Assembly: GCA_019638085.1 (NCBI GenBank)
Contig: JAHBUL010000005.1
Coordinates: 62,001-126,000, forward strand
Direction of reading: 5' to 3'
DNA: 64,000 nucleotides
From: Flavobacteriales bacterium
GTDB taxonomy: Bacteria; Bacteroidota; Bacteroidia; Flavobacteriales_F; PHOS-HE28
Part shown: piece by piece, positions 18,197 to 26,342 of the stretch
How the letters are laid out: each line of letters opens with the position of its first letter
Numbering within the stretch: the stretch's first letter is position 1
The notes under the pieces: generated by a model
The model's database searches: none
What the model saw: only the letters and a program-made list of their open reading frames with translations
Told to the model about the DNA's origin: nothing
Made by a program: the position numbers and the translations under genes

Positions 18197-18975
18197 GCAT
18201 CTCCAAATTGGCATCCGTCCACCCGGATGCACGGATCGGGAACGATGTGGTGATCGAACCCTTCACCTTCGTTGCCGCTGATGTCATCATCGGCGAAGGA
18301 TCATGGATCGGGCCCAATGCAACCATCATGGACGGCGCCCGCATCGGCAAGCACTGCCGCATCTTCCCCGGCGCGGTGATCAGCGCCATACCTCAGGACC
18401 TCAAGTTCGCCGGGGAGCAGACCACCGCCGAGGTGGGCGATCATACCACCATCCGCGAATGCGTCACCATCAACCGCGGCACTGCGGACCGGCACCGTAC
18501 GGCCGTGGGCAGCAACAGCCTCTTGATGGCCTATGTACACCTGGCGCACGATTGCCTGGTGGGGGACAACGTGGTGATCGCCAACAGCGTGAACCTCGCC
18601 GGCCATGTCACCATTGACGATTGGGCCATCCTTGAAGGCAATGTGGCCGTGCAGCAATTCATCCAGATCGGTGCACACAGCTTCATAGCGGGTGCCTCCC
18701 TGGTGCGCAAGAACGTGCCGCCTTACGTGAAGGCCGCCCGCGAGCCGTTGAGCTTCGTGGGCGTGAACGTGGTGGGCCTCCGTCGTCGCGGCTTCGCGGA
18801 TGATGCCGTGGCCCGCATCGAGGATATCTACCGCGAGATCTTCGTGCGCAACACCAATCTGGAGCGCGCCGTGCAGAACGTAGGGCAGCAGTTCAAGGAA
18901 TCGGCAGAGCGTGCCCTGATCCTGGATTTCATCCGCAACAGCCCGAAAGGGATCATGCGCGGACTTACCGAGTGA
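18193..18975 (+). CDS. lpxA: Acyl-ACP--UDP-N-acetylglucosamine O-acyltransferase LpxA
   Basis: 260 residues, standard length. First enzyme of lipid A synthesis, 3-O-acylating UDP-GlcNAc. Hexapeptide beta-helix (about 5-190) with the catalytic His in YVHLAHDCLVGDNV, and the helical C-terminal domain (ARIEDIYREIFVRNTNLERA). The ISAIPQDLKFAGEQTTAEVGD and IRECVTINRGT motifs are diagnostic. ATGA overlap with lpxC/fabZ; its TGA overlaps the GTG start of the ABC gene. Confidence 0.96.
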   Translation: MSISKLASVHPDARIGNDVVIEPFTFVAADVIIGEGSWIGPNATIMDGARIGKHCRIFPGAVISAIPQDLKFAGEQTTAEVGDHTTIRECVTINRGTADRHRTAVGSNSLLMAYVHLAHDCLVGDNVVIANSVNLAGHVTIDDWAILEGNVAVQQFIQIGAHSFIAGASLVRKNVPPYVKAAREPLSFVGVNVVGLRRRGFADDAVARIEDIYREIFVRNTNLERAVQNVGQQFKESAERALILDFIRNSPKGIMRGLTE

Positions 18976-19640
18976 TCGCACCCGGAATGCCGGATCCCCT
19001 TTCAATACCCGGAGCTGGCCTGCGCATCGCACTGACCAACGTAGCCAAGCAATTCTCAAGGGAGCAGGTCTTCACCGGTGTGGACCACGTGTTCGAGGCC
19101 GGCAGCCGCACCGCCGTGCTCGGCCCCAACGGAAGTGGCAAAAGCACCTTGCTCCAAGTAGTGGGCGGTGCGTACGTACCTACCAAAGGAACCGTGGAAC
19201 ACACACGGGCTGGTCGCAAGATCGATCAAGAGGATGTGTACCGCTTGGTCAGCATCGCCGCACCCTACCTCGATCTCTACGACGATCTTTCCTTGGAAGA
19301 AGCGTTGGCCATGCACGCCCGGTTCAAGCCCTTCCGGGCGGGCATCAACGTGCCGGACGTCGCCGTAGCGGCCTACCTGGAGCCGCACATGGCGAAACCG
19401 GTAAGCCATTTCAGTAGCGGTATGAAGCAACGCCTGAAGCTCGCCTTGGCCATCCTCAGCGACACCCCGCTACTGCTCCTGGACGAACCCGCCACCAACC
19501 TTGATGCGGAAGGCATCACCTGGTTCCGCACCCTGCTCATGGCACACTTGGACCAGCGTACGCTGCTGGTGGCCAGTAATCGCCAGGCTGAGGAGACCTT
19601 CGCTTGTACGGTGTCGGTGGAGATCGGGAGGTGGAAGTAG
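18972..19640 (+). CDS. ABC transporter ATP-binding protein
   Basis: 222 residues from the GTG at 18972, which overlaps the lpxA stop (GTGA); an ATG at 18987 is an alternative. Walker A GPNGSGKST, signature-like SHFSSGMKQRLKLALA and Walker B LLLLDEPATN are intact. No membrane subunit is adjacent. The position as fourth gene of the lpx operon suggests a role linked to envelope lipid handling, but the substrate cannot be read from the sequence. The stop codon sits at the edge of a heptamer array. Confidence 0.88.
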   Translation: MIAPGMPDPLSIPGAGLRIALTNVAKQFSREQVFTGVDHVFEAGSRTAVLGPNGSGKSTLLQVVGGAYVPTKGTVEHTRAGRKIDQEDVYRLVSIAAPYLDLYDDLSLEEALAMHARFKPFRAGINVPDVAVAAYLEPHMAKPVSHFSSGMKQRLKLALAILSDTPLLLLDEPATNLDAEGITWFRTLLMAHLDQRTLLVASNRQAEETFACTVSVEIGRWK

Positions 19641-19668
19641 TTGTCAGTTGCCCGCTGTCAGTTGTCAG
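19639..19668. repeat. Heptamer array, GTTGT+NN type
   Basis: Units AGTTGTC, AGTTGCC, CGCTGTC, AGTTGTC at 19639-19666, beginning inside the stop codon of the ABC gene. Same family as the arrays at 26315-26342 and 31331-31775. It marks the left edge of a repeat-rich 230-bp stretch (19641-19895) without a gene. Confidence 0.75.
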
Positions 19669-19708
19669 GTCGGGCGCGTCGTTCCGTGTGTTTTGGCTTG
19701 TCCCTCGC

Positions 19709-19743
19709 CTTGCTGACGCTCGCGTGTCGCGAGTGTCAGCAAG
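19709..19743. repeat. CTCGCG-TGT-CGCGAG hairpin element
   Basis: Sixteen-pair stem: arms CTTGCTGAC / GTCAGCAAG, a G-T wobble, then CTCGCG / CGCGAG around a TGT loop. The 15-nt centre recurs at 26216-26256 and 26261-26289 with quite different arms that are still complementary. Position downstream of the ABC gene would also suit a transcription-ending hairpin, but no T-run follows. Confidence 0.8.
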
Positions 19744-19772
19744 ACCCGTCAATTGCATTGCACCACCGGTCC

Positions 19773-19828
19773 GCGCTTGGCTCCCCTGAGCGAGTCGAAG
19801 GGCAGCGCGGTCCGATACGTATCGGACC
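19773..19828. repeat. CCCTGAGC/CGAAGGG element plus CGATAC palindrome
   Basis: 19773-19808 is a 36-bp hairpin-forming unit with ends GCGCT and AGCGC and inner CCCT/AGGG; a same-length copy lies at 33018-33053, a partial one at about 19841-19858 and a reversed one near 52088-52123. It is directly followed by GGTCCGATACGTATCGGACC (19809-19828), a perfect 20-bp palindrome of the CGATAC family. Confidence 0.75.
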
Positions 19829-19895
19829 ATTCGAGGTCGACGCTTGGCTTCCCTGAGCCCATTGAACTGTTGCGCCCCCCGGCGCGACCAGCGCC

Positions 19896-20453
19896 CTACC
19901 GCATCGGCTCCAACACCTTTGCCCACCGCTCGATCCCGCCGAACATTCCTGTGGCAGACTTGGTGAGTATCTCATTCGGAGTGAAGACCCCGTCCTCCCC
20001 GATGAACTTCGCGAAAAAGGGGATCGGCACCTCACCCGCAACCGTCAGTTGAACGGCTGTAAGCACCGGCTTCAACAACTGCGTGGCCCGCAAGCCGCCG
20101 CTCACTCCTCCGTAGCTCACTAACCCAACGGGCTTATTCCTCCATTCCTGGAAAACGAAATCCAAGGCATTCTTCAAGGGAGCGGTATAGCCAAAATTGT
20201 ACTCAGGCATCACGAAGATGAAGGCATCGGCGCTCTCGATCGTGGCGCTCCACGCCTTGGTGTGCTCATGCGTGTACTGCTTCAGCCGCGGGTGGTTGGG
20301 CTCGTCCATGAAGGGTAGGTTGATCTCCGCGAGATCCAGTAATTCCACATCAAATGCTCCGTGGGCCTTTGCGGCCTCCACGATCCAGTGGGCCACAGCG
20401 GGACCCTTACGTCCTTCGCGCGTGCTGGCGAGGATGATCTTCAATTTCAGCAT
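19896..20453 (-). CDS. NAD(P)H-dependent FMN reductase family protein
   Basis: 185 residues, flavodoxin-like fold. The N-terminal phosphate-binding stretch (IILASTREGRKGPAV) and the FVMPEYNFGYTAPLKNALDF motif are those of NADPH-dependent FMN reductases and azoreductase-like enzymes (PF03358). Cytosolic; probably reduces FMN or quinone-like substrates. It stands alone, leftward, between the lpx operon and the delta-60 gene, and is not part of the usual lpx-efp neighbourhood, so it belongs to the inserted segment. Confidence 0.87.
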   Translation of the reverse strand: MLKLKIILASTREGRKGPAVAHWIVEAAKAHGAFDVELLDLAEINLPFMDEPNHPRLKQYTHEHTKAWSATIESADAFIFVMPEYNFGYTAPLKNALDFVFQEWRNKPVGLVSYGGVSGGLRATQLLKPVLTAVQLTVAGEVPIPFFAKFIGEDGVFTPNEILTKSATGMFGGIERWAKVLEPMR

Positions 20454-20527
20454 GGCTCAAAGATGCGCACAGGCAAAGACATCTGATGAATATTGGATCC
20501 ATCATTGGATTGAACACCATCCGCCCG

Positions 20528-20550
20528 CGCTTGCAGCGCAAAAAGGAGAT
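20528..20550. repeat. Left imperfect direct repeat flanking the delta-60 cassette
   Basis: CGCTTGCAGCGCAAAAAGG... matches 22769-22791 (CGCTTGTAGCGCAAGAAGG...) at 20 of 23 positions in the same orientation. Both copies contain a GCGCT-TGY-AGCGC mini-hairpin. They bracket the delta-60 gene and its orphan sorting-domain ORF. The remainder of 20454-20636 shows only repeated ATGGAT/GGATCC words. Confidence 0.55.
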
Positions 20551-20636
20551 CTCATCGCAGCAGGCATCCGATGGATATCGGATCCATTTTATGAGCTTCC
20601 TCCTTCGCAAAAGCAACGGAGGAGAACTCTGATCGC

Positions 20637-22187
20637 CTACGGCATCACCACCAACCGCCCCGTATACACAATTGCCACAGCAGCGGTGGCAGATGAGCGC
20701 TGAGGCTGAGGTGGCTGAGGCCCTCGAAGCCCCGAAGACAGCCGCAGCACATACGCTCCCGGCGCCAGCGTACCCGCAGGCAACGTGTACCGCTCCTCAC
20801 CCGCAGGCCATGCAGCTTGCCACACTACGCGCCCACTGGCATCGTGTACCGCCAGCTCGGCATTGCCCATGGCCGTACCGGTGGAAAGCACCGTGCTGCC
20901 CGCGCTGGGGTTGGGCGCTGTTTGCAGTGCTTGCACGGGGCTTGGCTGTTGTTCGTTTATGCCCACGTTCAGCCCGTACAGCTTGCTGATCAAGCGCTGC
21001 GTGGTATCGTTGGTGGTGCCATCATCGTATCCATGGTAGCCGCCGTAGATGTAATAACTGCCGTCGTAGCATTGGGTGATGCCCGCAATGTTATTGAACC
21101 ATCCCCAGATTTCCGTGGTTTCGGACCATTGATATCCTCCGCAGCCATCGCCGGCGAAAAGGTCGCCGAGCAGATTGCCGTCCGTGTCGATCAGGGCGAT
21201 GCTGCCTCGTGGTTGGCCATCAATCTCCGTAAATTTGCCGGTGATGATGTATTTGTCGTCATCCAAGGGGGTAATGTTGGTGACCATCTTACTTATAAAT
21301 CCCCCGAATGTTGGATTGAAATTGCGTAACACCGGGATATGGAATGTGGGGTCCACGGTCCCATCAGGCATCAGTCGCATCAGGTTGACGGTGTCCCCGT
21401 TGTCCAAATAGGAGGGGTCTCCACCGATCAGGAGCTTGCCATCGGCCAAGGCGTATACGGATTTTACATTCACATAACCTGCGGGGGCTTGAAATGTGGT
21501 GTCCAATGCACCATCAGGCATTGCACGGAAGGCGGTGCTGGGCAGGGCGTGTCCTTCGAAGACCGTGGTGTAGCCCGAACAAAGGAATTTCCCATCGGGC
21601 AGTGGGAACAGGTTGAAGATCGCCCCGTTCGCAGTCCGGTGTACCCGCGTGCTGTCCAAGTAGCCTTGGGCGGTGAACCAGATCAGGCCGTACAGGCCCA
21701 CATAACCATGGATGCTGTCCAGCAGGTAGTGAAGGCCGCTCACCAGGACCCGCCCGTCGGGGAACACATGGTAATCGCCACCTTGGATCGGGCTGAGCTC
21801 TGGCAAGAAAGCAAGGGCTTTATAGGATGAATCGATTCCACCATCCATAAAGAAACGCTGGACCACTTGACCTACACCGCAGTAGTATTGATCCTGCCAA
21901 GGTGTGATCTTACCGCCCATTGATGGATAAGTCCGAAATAATGGGTCAATACTTCCATCCGGGCGAAGTTTAGCACCCAGTCGTTCAGCAGGCCATTCCC
22001 CCGGCAACGCGATCTGCCCGGATACGATGATATCGCCATCCGGCAAGGGGAGAAGACTCGCGATATATGCCGACTGGGCATTGAACCGGAAGCTTGGATC
22101 GATGTCGAAAGGTTGCTGCGGCCACGCCGCCGTAGCCACCAGTGCGGTGGCCACGGCGATCAAGGTCTTCAGGGCGGCGTACTTCAT
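20637..22187 (-). CDS. Delta-60 repeat surface protein, T9SS cargo (copy A)
   Basis: 516 residues. Signal peptide (about 1-24, ending AAWPQQ), then repeated units with the delta-60 signature (LRPDGSIDPLFRTY, MPDGALDTTFQAP, MPDGTVDPTFHIP) predicted to build a beta-propeller-like body to about residue 410. The type A sorting domain follows (QTAPNPSAGSTVLS ... GAYVLRLSSG). A Pro/Gln-rich segment (GPQPPQPQ) and SSATAAVAIVY are inserted just before the last strand (TGRLVVMP). Paralogue of genes at 33747 and 35834; A and C are closer in the body, A and B almost identical at the 3' end. ATG overlaps the upstream ORF stop. Confidence 0.88.
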   Translation of the reverse strand: MKYAALKTLIAVATALVATAAWPQQPFDIDPSFRFNAQSAYIASLLPLPDGDIIVSGQIALPGEWPAERLGAKLRPDGSIDPLFRTYPSMGGKITPWQDQYYCGVGQVVQRFFMDGGIDSSYKALAFLPELSPIQGGDYHVFPDGRVLVSGLHYLLDSIHGYVGLYGLIWFTAQGYLDSTRVHRTANGAIFNLFPLPDGKFLCSGYTTVFEGHALPSTAFRAMPDGALDTTFQAPAGYVNVKSVYALADGKLLIGGDPSYLDNGDTVNLMRLMPDGTVDPTFHIPVLRNFNPTFGGFISKMVTNITPLDDDKYIITGKFTEIDGQPRGSIALIDTDGNLLGDLFAGDGCGGYQWSETTEIWGWFNNIAGITQCYDGSYYIYGGYHGYDDGTTNDTTQRLISKLYGLNVGINEQQPSPVQALQTAPNPSAGSTVLSTGTAMGNAELAVHDASGRVVWQAAWPAGEERYTLPAGTLAPGAYVLRLSSGLRGPQPPQPQRSSATAAVAIVYTGRLVVMP

Positions 22188-22699
22188 GGCCGTACCACCA
22201 GCTTCTGCGCTTCAATGTGCTTCCCCCCGTTCAGCAGTTCCACGGTGTAGGTGCCGGGGGCCAAGCGGCGGGTGTCATACACCGCTTGGCCTTCAGTGCG
22301 GGAAATAGGGATCATCTCCACCTCGCGGCCAGTGGCATCGCGTACCATTAGGCAAGCCTTATCCGCGGTGGCCTCCAAATGGTAGTTCATGGTCACCCAG
22401 GCATCGGCCGGATTGGGTGAAAGCTTCAACGCGGGAGAGAGGACTTCCTTTCGGACCACTGGGCGCTGCATGGCCTGCGGCTGACCACTTTCACCGCCGG
22501 AGAGCGGTGCGCGGCAGATGTCGTAACCGAAGCAGAGGATATTCTGCGCCCATTCACCGGGTTGGTCGTAAGTCTTGGGTCGTTGTTCTCGAATCATCTT
22601 GTTCCGGTTTCTGTGCAGCATGCCCAAGATACTGCGTTTGTCGATCCGTGGCTTCCCGGTTTGAGCATCGGTCCGATACATATCGGTCCGCTTTGGCAA
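22184..22699 (-). pseudogene. Orphan T9SS sorting-domain ORF (probable remnant of a larger surface protein)
   Basis: 171 codons with no signal peptide. The first 26 or so residues derive from a palindrome-containing repeat shared with 35740-35815; recognisable protein begins at MLHRNRNKMIREQ, followed by WAQNILCFGYDICRAPLSGG and a full sorting domain (KLSPNPADAWVTMNY ... GTYTVELLNGGKHIEAQKLVVRP). Without a Sec signal it cannot reach T9SS, so it is most likely the 3' remnant of a longer gene. It ends in an ATGA overlap with delta-60 copy A, an arrangement repeated at 35297 and 37360. Confidence 0.65.
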
Positions 22700-22768
22700 C
22701 GAACGGTGCAGGCGAAGCTCAAGGCATCACCATCGCCCACGCTTCCAGCGCGGCGCGTGCGAGGTGTG

Positions 22769-22830
22769 CGCTTGTAGCGCAAGAAGGTGATTCGGCGCGG
22801 AAGGCAATCCATTGTCTGATCGTCTGATCA
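22769..22830. repeat. Right direct repeat and CTGATC octamer array
   Basis: 22769-22791 is the right partner of 20528-20550. At 22815-22830 two octamers TCTGATCG and TCTGATCA follow, the same type as 37557-37580 and 47230-47245. Together they mark the right edge of the inserted segment before efp. Confidence 0.6.
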
Positions 22831-22899
22831 AGATACCTCTTGGTGATACGTCCTGTGCTTCCCCGCAAACATTACCTTCGCGCCCCTATTTCCAGCACC

Positions 22900-23463
22900 A
22901 TGGCCACCACGAGTGATATCAGCATCGGCACCTACATCCGCTTCAACGACGACATCTGCCAAATGGTGGAGTGGCAGCACCGCACGCCGGGCAACCTCCG
23001 CGCTTTCTACCAAGGCCGCATGCGGAACCTGCGCACGGGCAAGCTAAACGAGCACCGCTGGCGGAGCGGCGAAGTGATCGAGGTATTACGCGTGGAGATC
23101 CACGAGCTGCAATACCTCTACCGCGAAGGTGATAACCTGGTCTGCATGGACCCCACCAGCTTCGAGCAGTTCCATATTCCGGTGGAGCTCTTTGGCGATG
23201 CCATCGGATTGATGAAGGAGGAGATGACGGTGCAGGTGGGCTTCGAAAGCGATATGCCCATCTTCGCCAGCCCCCCCAAGGTGGTGGAGTTGGAGGTGAC
23301 CTATACCGAGACCGCAGTGAAGGGCGATACCAGCAACAAGGTGATGAAGGCCGCCACCGTGGAGACGGGGGCCGAGATCCAGGTGCCTTCTTTCGTGGAG
23401 ATCGGAACGGTGGTACGCATCGACACGGAGACCAGGGCCTATATGGACCGGGTGAAGAAGTGA
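22900..23463 (+). CDS. efp: Elongation factor P
   Basis: 187 residues from ATG 22900 (MATTSDISIGTYI), standard length, preceded by a TACCTTCG box at 22873. EF-P relieves ribosome stalling at polyproline. Three beta-barrel domains are evident (ending VPSFVEIGTVVRIDTETRAYMDRV). The loop that carries the modified residue reads HRTPGNLRAFYQGRMRNL: Asn replaces the Lys of E. coli PGKGQAF and there is no Arg at the rhamnosylated position, so the usual EpmA or EarP modifications would not apply. This variant occurs, as I recall, in some other Bacteroidota. Confidence 0.94.
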   Translation: MATTSDISIGTYIRFNDDICQMVEWQHRTPGNLRAFYQGRMRNLRTGKLNEHRWRSGEVIEVLRVEIHELQYLYREGDNLVCMDPTSFEQFHIPVELFGDAIGLMKEEMTVQVGFESDMPIFASPPKVVELEVTYTETAVKGDTSNKVMKAATVETGAEIQVPSFVEIGTVVRIDTETRAYMDRVKK

Positions 23464-23585
23464 ACGGTACCCACGGAATTTGATCGGCTCGCGCCTTGCT
23501 TGCCCTGAGCGGGGCGATGGGCGGCAACTCGTGCCTGAAGGCGCTCGTCTTTCTGAAGAACCACGCCCCGATACATATCCGAGGA

Positions 23586-23968
23586 ACACGGATAAATGCC
23601 GTTTGTGTCCGGCGCCGATGGGATTTCGACTTTAGTGGAGCAGGTAGCCCTTCGTGCAGCCGACCGTTTTTCCGCGCAGCGGAAATATCTGAGTCCATCT
23701 GTGCCATCGGCGGTTTTTCCATTCAGAAAAGCTCCGTCCCGTGGCTCTCATGTTGCGCCGGCCGGTGCTTGGTGGATGCACACGGATAAATGCCGTTTGT
23801 GTCCGGCGCCGATGGGATTTCAGCATTAGTGGAGCAGGTAGCCCTTCGTGCAGCCGACTGTTTTTCCGCGCAGCGGAAATATCTGTGTCCATCTGTGCCA
23901 TCGGCGGTTTTTCCATTCAGAAAAGCCCCGTTCCATGGCTCTTGTGTTGCGCAGGTCGGTGCTCGGCA
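23586..23968. repeat. 194-bp tandem duplication, non-coding
   Basis: Two direct copies, about 23586-23779 and 23780-23968, starting ACACGGATAAATGCCG and differing at only some ten to fifteen positions. Each contains a GTAGCCCTTCGTGCAGCC segment and a CATCTGTGCCATCGGCGG segment. No open frame is conserved between copies in a protein-like way. The copies occupy most of the 580-bp gap between efp and lpxD2 (23464-24042), which otherwise holds a CCTGAGC/GGCG element near 23500 and a decayed CGATAC palindrome near 23566. Confidence 0.85.
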
Positions 23969-23988
23969 TCCTCTTTAGTGCACACGGC

Positions 23989-23996
23989 TACCTTTG
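23989..23996 (+). promoter_or_regulatory. Bacteroidota -7 box upstream of lpxD2
   Basis: TACCTTTG fits the TAnnTTTG consensus used by the primary sigma factor of this phylum and lies 47 bp before the lpxD2 ATG. No clear TTG -33 box is seen at the usual spacing. Confidence 0.45.
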
Positions 23997-24042
23997 TCCT
24001 AGGCGGCAGCTCATTCGCTTTGCCCGGCCCCACCACTAGAGC

Positions 24043-24969
24043 ATGGAGTTGAAGGAACCACAGACGGCCGCCAGTTTGGCGGCGATCATTGAGGCCAAGG
24101 CCTTGGGCCATGTCCAACGGCTCGTTACCGGCATCAACGAGATCAACCGTGTACGCCCCGGTGACCTGGTGTTCGTGGACCATCCCAAGTACTACGCCAA
24201 GGCGCTCAACAGCGCGGCCACCACCATCCTGATCGACAAGGCGGATGTGGAGATCCCCGAAGGGAAGGCCATCCTTGTGAGCAGCGACCCCTGTGCGGAC
24301 TACAACACCTTGGTCCGCCGTTTCATGACCCCGTTCGCATGGACCTCGGAACTGCCCACCATCGGGGAGGATACCGTGGTGCACCCCACGGTGATCATCG
24401 GCACCAACGTGCAGATCGGGAGCGGATGCATCATCATGCCCGGCGTGGTGCTTTATCCCAACACCACCATCGGAGACCGGGTGATCATCCATGCCAACGC
24501 CGTGATCGGCGGGGATGGCTTCTACTACAAGAAGCGCACGGGCGGCTATGAGAAAATGGTGACCGCGGGATCCACCGTGATCGAGGATGATGTGGAGATC
24601 GGTTCGCTCACCAGCATCGATCGCGGGGTAAGTGCCGATACACGCATCGGGGCAGGAACGAAGATCGACAACCATGTGCAGATCGGCCACGACACCCTGA
24701 TCGGCAAGCACTGCCTGATCGCTGCCCAAGTGGGCATATCAGGTGCGTGCGTCATCGGCGATAACGTTACCCTCTGGGGCCAGGTGGGCGTGCCGAGCAA
24801 ACTCACCATCGGCGATGGTGCCACGGTGCTTGGCCAAAGCGGCCTCATCGGTGATCTGGAGGCTGGGAAGACCTATTTTGGATCACCTGCAGGCGAATGG
24901 AAGCAGAAGATGCGCGAGGTGGCCAGCCTCGGCCGTTTGCCCGATCTGCTGAAGAACTGGAAAGGATGA
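24043..24969 (+). CDS. lpxD: LpxD-like acyltransferase, second copy
   Basis: 308 residues, about 55 shorter than the copy at 15651. Shortened uridine-domain-like N-terminus (INRVRPGDLVFVDHPKYYAKAL), then hexapeptide repeats (about 110-280) including the catalytic-His context NHVQIGHDTLIGKHC and a C-terminal SPAGEWKQKMREVASLGRLPDLLKN. In Bacteroidota a second LpxD-like protein is commonly encoded next to efp. It may use a different acyl chain or another amino-sugar; that is inference. It precedes the phosphatase gene by 4 bp. Confidence 0.88.
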   Translation: MELKEPQTAASLAAIIEAKALGHVQRLVTGINEINRVRPGDLVFVDHPKYYAKALNSAATTILIDKADVEIPEGKAILVSSDPCADYNTLVRRFMTPFAWTSELPTIGEDTVVHPTVIIGTNVQIGSGCIIMPGVVLYPNTTIGDRVIIHANAVIGGDGFYYKKRTGGYEKMVTAGSTVIEDDVEIGSLTSIDRGVSADTRIGAGTKIDNHVQIGHDTLIGKHCLIAAQVGISGACVIGDNVTLWGQVGVPSKLTIGDGATVLGQSGLIGDLEAGKTYFGSPAGEWKQKMREVASLGRLPDLLKNWKG

Positions 24970-24973
24970 GGGC

Positions 24974-26200
24974 ATGGCAAGGTTGAAACGACTTACCGAT
25001 CGATTGAACTTGAAAGAGTTCCAATTGCGCGCGCTGTTGGACATCACCAAGGCCATCAACAACAACGAGGAAAAGGCCGAGTTGCTGAAGCTGTATGCCG
25101 GCATCATGCACAATGACCTTGGCGTGACGCGCTTGATGTATTTCGAAAAAGTGGATACCTGGGAATGTGTGCAAGCCCTCAGCGATGGGGAAATCGATGA
25201 GGTACCGGACGTGGCGACCTTGATGGAGAGTTGCCGCGACATCCAGTTCATCGGCTCAGAGGATGGCAAGGGACTGGGGCGCTTTGACATCGCGATCCCC
25301 GTATTCCACCAGGAGCGTGCGTTGGCCCTGTTGCTCATCGGCGACATCGATGATGATGAGCACCGCATGAGCCCCACGGTGAAGCACCTCAACTTCTTCC
25401 AGACCTTGACCAACCTGATCGCCGTGGCCTTGGAGAACAAACGCTTTGCCATACGGGCCTTGGCACAGGAACGGGACCGGAGAGAGCTGGAATTGGCTGC
25501 GGACATGCAGATGATGCTGGTGCCGAAGGACCTGCCGAACGATGCACGGATCCAGGCCGCCGCCTGGTACCAACCACACCAGCAGGTAGGAGGTGATTAC
25601 TACGACGTGATCCGCTCCGGCCCGGACGAGCTGGTACTCTGTGTGGCCGATGTGAGCGGGAAGGGGATCGCAGCGGCACTGCTGATGTCGAATTTCCAGG
25701 CCACGTTGCGGGCCTTGGTCCAACGCGGACGCGGACCTTTGGATGGATTGGTGCGGGAGCTGAATGCCAACGTGCTGGAGCGCGCCCGGGGCGAGCGCTT
25801 CATCACCTTGTTCATTGCTCGCGTGGACCTGCGCACGGGTGTGATGGAGTATGTGAACGCTGGGCACAATCCCCCGATGCTGTCCCGGCCCGGGGTTCCC
25901 ATCACAGAGCTGAGCGATGGCGCCATTGCCTTGGGCATGTTGCAGGAGCTGCCGTTCGTACAGGTGGGTAAAGTGGATGTGAACGGAAGTGTGCTGCTCT
26001 GCTATACCGATGGCTTGGTGGAGCAGGAGGATGCCCAAGGGATCGCCTTTGAGACCCAGCCCGTACGGAAGACCTTGGAACTCCTTTCCGGGGCCTCGCC
26101 GCAAGCGATCAACGATGCGCTTATCGCCACCTTCGAGAATCATCGCGGTGGCCTGCCATACTTGGACGATATCGCTTTGCTGACCTGTCGGTTCCGGTGA
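24974..26200 (+). CDS. PP2C-type (SpoIIE/RsbU) serine phosphatase with GAF-like sensor
   Basis: 408 residues. The N-terminal half (about 15-165) looks like a GAF-type sensor, followed by a helical linker (ALAQERDRRELELAADMQMMLVP) and a SpoIIE phosphatase domain (about 190-408) with metal Asp in VGGDYYDV, CVADVSGKG, CYTDGLVE and LDDIALL. Such enzymes dephosphorylate anti-anti-sigma factors in partner-switching systems; no STAS or anti-sigma gene is in the window. Four bp after lpxD2, so possibly co-transcribed with efp-distal envelope genes. Confidence 0.9.
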   Translation: MARLKRLTDRLNLKEFQLRALLDITKAINNNEEKAELLKLYAGIMHNDLGVTRLMYFEKVDTWECVQALSDGEIDEVPDVATLMESCRDIQFIGSEDGKGLGRFDIAIPVFHQERALALLLIGDIDDDEHRMSPTVKHLNFFQTLTNLIAVALENKRFAIRALAQERDRRELELAADMQMMLVPKDLPNDARIQAAAWYQPHQQVGGDYYDVIRSGPDELVLCVADVSGKGIAAALLMSNFQATLRALVQRGRGPLDGLVRELNANVLERARGERFITLFIARVDLRTGVMEYVNAGHNPPMLSRPGVPITELSDGAIALGMLQELPFVQVGKVDVNGSVLLCYTDGLVEQEDAQGIAFETQPVRKTLELLSGASPQAINDALIATFENHRGGLPYLDDIALLTCRFR

Positions 26201-26204
26201 GGGT

Positions 26205-26342
26205 TAGTTGTCTGTCCCTCTGTATGCGCTCGCGTGTCGCGAGTGCATACAGAGGGCATTGCCGACACTCGCGACACGCGAGCGTCAGCCATGCGCGCCA
26301 GCAGCTGGCGCCCCGACAACTGACAACTAACAACTGACAACT
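26205..26342. repeat. Composite element: two TGT hairpins bounded by inverted heptamer units
   Basis: Left end AGTTGTC at about 26205-26211; right end GACAACT, GACAACT, AACAACT, GACAACT at 26315-26342, i.e. the same heptamer reversed. Between them 26216-26256 forms a 19-pair hairpin (arms CCCTCTGTATGC / GCATACAGAGGG around CTCGCG-TGT-CGCGAG) and 26261-26289 a second one in opposite orientation with arms GCCGAC / GTCAGC. It fills the space between the convergent phosphatase and O-antigen ligase genes, and the last unit runs into the latter's stop. Confidence 0.8.

Noticed and set aside
16979..18232. Leftward 417-codon open frame
   Set aside because: Complement of lpxC/fabZ; the sense frame has all catalytic motifs.
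23596..23978. Open frames spanning the 194-bp tandem copies
   Set aside because: Translations are unrelated to known proteins, the period is not a multiple of three (194) and frames break between copies.
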